A stretch of 17,963 nucleotides of DNA from Magnetococcales bacterium (GTDB lineage Bacteria; Pseudomonadota; Magnetococcia; Magnetococcales; DC0425bin3). Positions within the stretch are counted from its first letter, which is position 1, and each line of letters begins with the position of its first letter. The notes under the pieces are model-generated. The model was given only the letters and a program-made list of their open reading frames with translations. It searched no databases and was not told where the DNA came from. Both the position numbers and the translations under genes were made by a program. Location of the stretch: contig JADGCJ010000063.1 in assembly GCA_015229045.1 (NCBI GenBank), forward strand, positions 1 to 17,963. The letters are read 5' to 3'. Of the stretch, positions 15,585-17,963 are shown one piece after another.

Positions 15585-15815
15585 TCACACGGAACAGATC
15601 CTCCGTGACCAGGGATTCGACGTTGGTGTATAGGCCTGATTTCCTCTCTTGTCAACATTCCGGACCCAGCGTGGCCAATGGATGGTGTCTCCATCATGAT
15701 TGCTCCGATAGATCACATGATCCAGGTCACCATAGGTCTCCTCTGTCCCGAAAGAAGAACCCGGAAACCATATAATTGCAAAAATCCCAGTCGTGATGAA
15801 GAGTTTGGAATGCAT
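15585..15815 (-). CDS. Small exported protein or truncated gene with a DGDTI motif
   Basis: A 76-residue ATG frame begins MHSKLFITTGIFAIIWFPGS, a plausible signal peptide (likely cut near GSSFG). The rest is polar and contains YRSNHDGDTIHWPRW. DGDTI is the first active-site motif of staphylococcal-nuclease-type proteins, but the rest of that domain, including the R-G-I-D-TPE segment, is absent in this and neighbouring frames. It could be an unrelated small periplasmic protein or a decayed nuclease. It ends 46 bases before the first glycosyltransferase gene on the same strand and diverges from the XRE regulator gene, with a palindrome between them. Confidence 0.4.
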   Translation of the reverse strand: MHSKLFITTGIFAIIWFPGSSFGTEETYGDLDHVIYRSNHDGDTIHWPRWVRNVDKRGNQAYTPTSNPWSRRICSV

Positions 15816-15822
15816 GCCAGCA

Positions 15823-15841
15823 ATCTACATCTAGTGTAGAT
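15823..15841. promoter_or_regulatory. Perfect palindrome, candidate operator for the XRE regulator
   Basis: ATCTACA and TGTAGAT form 7-base perfect arms around TCTAG, 19 bp in all. The site lies 7 bases before the minus-strand small ORF and about 50 bases before the XRE gene's ATG. That is a typical position for an autoregulator controlling both directions. Confidence 0.5.
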
Positions 15842-15890
15842 AACGTTCAAGGTGTATCTGCGCGATTCTCAGTCCCGAAAGGAGATTGAG

Positions 15891-16202
15891 ATGAAGGAAA
15901 CCTTTGGTCGCAGACTTCGTGAAGCACGGGAGAAGATTGGCTGTAGTCAGAGAGGTCTTGGAGTGAAAATAGGACTTCCTCCCAAAAAGGCATCGGTCTA
16001 TGTCAATCGCTGGGAACGCCAAGGAAAACAACCAAATTGGGAAACCATCGACAAAATGGCAGAGGCGTTGCACGTTCCTCCGGCATTTTTTTTGGCGGAG
16101 GATGATGCCCTGGCCGAGATCATTCTCCTGGTTGGAAAAATGCCTTTGGCGGAAAGAATAACCCTGGCTGCCTCATTAATCACCACATCATCAAATAATT
16201 GA
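15891..16202 (+). CDS. XRE-family (Cro/CI-type) helix-turn-helix regulator
   Basis: The 103-residue protein has an N-terminal HTH domain: FGRRLREAREKIGCSQRGLG, then VKIGLPPKKASVYVNRWERQ and PNWETIDKMAEALHVPPAFF (about residues 4-66). A short C-terminal helix (AEIILLVGKMPLAERITLAASL) may mediate dimerisation. The start at 15891 is fixed by AAAGGAG 5 bases upstream, an excellent Shine-Dalgarno sequence; the open frame before it is not needed. Such regulators bind palindromic operators and often repress their own promoter. The 19-bp palindrome upstream is the obvious candidate site. Targets may include the divergent small ORF and the downstream unknown gene. Confidence 0.85.
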   Translation: MKETFGRRLREAREKIGCSQRGLGVKIGLPPKKASVYVNRWERQGKQPNWETIDKMAEALHVPPAFFLAEDDALAEIILLVGKMPLAERITLAASLITTSSNN

Positions 16203-16282
16203 TAAAAAACAAAAACGACACCGGTCTACAAGGCACCTTCAGGGATAAAATACCATTTTTTACATGGTTGGTCATTTTTCCA

Positions 16283-16311
16283 TTGCCCGGGGCGCAATTT
16301 GCGGTTATCAT
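16283..16311 (+). promoter_or_regulatory. Possible sigma-70 promoter before the terminator
   Basis: TTGCCC (16283-16288) and TATCAT (16306-16311) are spaced by 17 bases, close to sigma-70 consensus. Transcription would start near 16318 and meet an intrinsic terminator about 20-50 bases later. This gives either a very short RNA or an attenuated leader for the 16480 gene. Confidence 0.3.
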
Positions 16312-16338
16312 GCTCAGATCATCGGAGAAATCCCTGCC

Positions 16339-16368
16339 AAACCCCGGACGCCCAATCCGGGGTTTTTT
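16339..16368 (+). terminator. Intrinsic terminator
   Basis: A 7-bp GC stem, CCCCGGA and TCCGGGG, around the loop CGCCCAA is flanked by AAA and followed immediately by six T's. This is a classic Rho-independent terminator on the plus strand. It lies about 140 bases after the XRE stop and about 110 before the next start. Confidence 0.85.
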
Positions 16369-16479
16369 ATTGGGGGAATCGTGGCCCTTGTCAACCCGAT
16401 TTGCAGGTCATGAGTCCTGCCTTGGGGGGATTTTTCGCCTTTTGAACACAAATATCATCAAAACACGAGGAGCCGAAAA

Positions 16480-17835
16480 ATGGCAGCACTGTTTTACGAA
16501 GACCAGGACGACGATAACGAGCAAGCCTCGGATGCCCAACAAGAGCGGGTAGCCCGGATTGTAACGCAAGGCTATCCCAAGATTCAATCCGGCCAGACCG
16601 AATTTGCCCAGTACGCCGAGGGTGAGGCCGTGCGACGTTCTCTGCATCGCACGACAGGCATGAAACTGCCAACAGAATACATCGTGGCCCATGCCACGGA
16701 AGACCCGGAACACCTGAATTATCTAAACGATGATTATGCCAAGTCGGTGCGTGACAACAATCAATTCCAGGTTGACCGTCTCCAGGGTGCCATGACCACG
16801 ATCCGGAATTTCAATCGCGCCTATCCTGGAGCCTTCCAAATCTGGAGACCAGAGGAATCCAATTCCATGCCGGATCAGGAGGATGATTCAACACCAGAAC
16901 CGTTCAAAACCACAGAGCCACAGGCATATTTGCCACCCAGTCAACGACAAGCCTTGAGAGAACAGAAACCGTGGTCAAATACATCCTATCCGGAACCAAC
17001 ACCTGAACCAACACCTGAACCAACACCCGTGCCACGTCCAAAATCAGCCCAGGAACAACAAATGAAATCACTGCCAACCATAACTCCGGGTGATCCTGTT
17101 GACAGGGAAACAGAGCAGCGATACCATGATGCTTTGACTAAAAGCAGCCCAGCGGGTAATAGCAGCTCGCAAACAGAGTTGTCAAAATCCCAATCCGCAG
17201 CCAGAATGGCGGAAATGTATCGCAACAAAGGTGATATGGCAAAAGCCGATGAGTGGGATAGAATCTCCGAAATCTATGAACATCATGATCGCGTCATGAA
17301 AATGTCCCTGGAACAAATGATCTCCAGGGAGGTTCCGCCAGGAGTGGATCCTGAATTACACGAAAAAGCGCGTCAGGCACTCTTCAGACATGAAAAATTT
17401 GGTCGTCTCTTCCGTAACAGAGACATCGGAGAAATGCTTGAACAGAAGGCTGAAGACTTGGCTGAAGGTGTCGTGAGAGGTGCTGGTACTGGTGTCACAG
17501 GAAAGATTTTGAACGCCACTGCAAGAAAACCAAGATCTGGAGTTGGTGGGGGAGGCAAATCAAAAAAATGGACCAGCCATACACGAATGATCGGAAAAAG
17601 AAAGGATATGAAACTGGGATGGCCAGAAGAGAAGGTGGGACCAAATGAAAAGATAGGAAAAGATATTGGTCGAGCTCCTTTTCTCAACTGGGCAAATAAA
17701 GGGATACGTTATGGTCTGCTTGTCCCCTATGTTGGTCACACGGTGTTCGACGCCATGGATGAAGTGAAATATAAAGATCAACTCCTCCATGATGCAAGGA
17801 CCACCTATCTCGACAATCTGTTGGATAACGAATAA
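16480..17835 (+). CDS. Unrecognised 451-residue protein with PT-rich linker
   Basis: The start at 16480 is supported by GAGGAG about 10 bases upstream. The acidic N-terminus (EDQDDDNEQ) leads into a compact region of about 120 residues (IVTQGYPKIQSGQTEFAQY ... FNRAYPGAFQIW). A disordered Pro/Thr/Gln-rich linker (about 130-240) follows, with PEPTPEPTPEPTPVP at 171-185. Then comes a helical part (ARMAEMYRNKGDMAKADEWD), a Gly-rich stretch (AEGVVRGAGTGVTG), a Gly/Lys-rich hinge (GVGGGGKSKKW) and a C-terminus with IRYGLLVPYVGHTVFDAMDE, which is only mildly hydrophobic. No signal peptide or catalytic motif is evident. It could be a phage-derived structural or effector protein given the XRE gene nearby, but nothing in the sequence proves this. 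Confidence 0.75.
   Translation: MAALFYEDQDDDNEQASDAQQERVARIVTQGYPKIQSGQTEFAQYAEGEAVRRSLHRTTGMKLPTEYIVAHATEDPEHLNYLNDDYAKSVRDNNQFQVDRLQGAMTTIRNFNRAYPGAFQIWRPEESNSMPDQEDDSTPEPFKTTEPQAYLPPSQRQALREQKPWSNTSYPEPTPEPTPEPTPVPRPKSAQEQQMKSLPTITPGDPVDRETEQRYHDALTKSSPAGNSSSQTELSKSQSAARMAEMYRNKGDMAKADEWDRISEIYEHHDRVMKMSLEQMISREVPPGVDPELHEKARQALFRHEKFGRLFRNRDIGEMLEQKAEDLAEGVVRGAGTGVTGKILNATARKPRSGVGGGGKSKKWTSHTRMIGKRKDMKLGWPEEKVGPNEKIGKDIGRAPFLNWANKGIRYGLLVPYVGHTVFDAMDEVKYKDQLLHDARTTYLDNLLDNE
16990..17025 (+). repeat. Three tandem 12-bp units (Pro-Glu-Pro-Thr)
   Basis: Three consecutive copies of CCTGAACCAACA (the first has CCGG) encode PEPT repeats in the linker of the 16480 gene. Short in-frame repeats like this vary in number by slippage. 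Confidence 0.9.
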
Positions 17836-17887
17836 ATCTTCCATCTGTAACAAGTCCCGAGAACCCCATTCAAAGGTCTGTAAATAA

Positions 17888-17963
17888 ATGTCCGTGTTCG
17901 ATAAACGCCGACAGATTGCTGAATTTATGGACCGATTCTTACAGGAACGGGACTTATTGCAAA
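17888..17963 (+). CDS. 5' end of a gene running off the window
   Basis: An ATG opens a frame of 25 codons that is still open at the right edge, beginning MSVFDKRRQIAEFMDRFLQE. The sequence is charged and helical, consistent with a real cytoplasmic protein start. It follows the 16480 gene by 52 bases in the same direction. The Shine-Dalgarno sequence is weak (AGG about 16 bases upstream). No family can be assigned from so little. Confidence 0.5.
   Translation, partial: MSVFDKRRQIAEFMDRFLQERDLLQ

Noticed and set aside
15771..15776. Perfect TATAAT as the XRE gene promoter
   Set aside because: No -35 element lies 16-18 bases upstream, and it is about 115 bases before the start and inside the small minus-strand ORF. 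A chance match is likely.
15585..15815. Staphylococcal-nuclease-type thermonuclease
   Set aside because: Only DGDTI is present; the arginine and TPE motifs and most of the domain are missing in all nearby frames, so it is listed only as a small exported ORF.

Overview
The window looks like a GC-rich proteobacterial chromosome segment with an accessory flavour. An abundant palindromic repeat, envelope caspase/CHAT proteins, Rhs debris and glycosyltransferases suggest a large-genome environmental proteobacterium. From memory, the repeat style and gene mix resemble magnetotactic Magnetococcales-type bacteria; this is an impression, and no marker gene in the window fixes the taxonomy. There are no rRNA or tRNA genes, no CRISPR array and no complete mobile element.

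Layout. 1-1170: the 3' end of an rhs gene (core end plus a C-terminal toxin tip with a circularly permuted NlpC/P60-like layout), followed by two tiny AT-rich membrane-peptide genes that are immunity candidates. 1171-2278: transposon debris, including an IS1-like transposase broken by an internal deletion. 2345-3481: M20-family metallohydrolase. 3559-5313: exported caspase-fold (metacaspase-like) protein with an EF-hand loop. 5536-8118: divergently transcribed lipoprotein with an intact CHAT (caspase-like) protease domain. 8288-10417: minus-strand operon with overlapping genes: TPR-like protein, HEPN-like protein with a five-fold 12-residue Pro-rich repeat, and a secreted cyclophilin that also has a second, internal ribosome-binding site. 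10586-12299: plus-strand pair of a RelA/SpoT-type alarmone synthetase and an exported DUF4124 protein. 12319-13077: larB. 13254-15538: two overlapping GT4 glycosyltransferases of related sequence. 15585-16202: a small exported ORF facing an XRE regulator, with a perfect palindrome between them. 16339-16368: intrinsic terminator. 16480-17835: large unrecognised protein with a PT-rich linker. 17888-17963: start of another gene running off the edge.

A roughly 100-bp repeat with two strong hairpins occurs twice, in inverted orientation (8188-8287 and 13115-13215). Each copy lies just downstream of a gene in the same sense and ends in a T-run, so it may act as a mobile 3'-end or terminator element.

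Biology. The most striking neighbourhood is 2345-10417. Two different clan-CD cysteine protease architectures, one secreted with a possible calcium site and one lipid-anchored, are transcribed back to back. They are followed, convergently, by an operon for a TPR protein, a HEPN-like protein and an exported foldase. A shared envelope or periplasmic role is an inference, not something the sequence proves.
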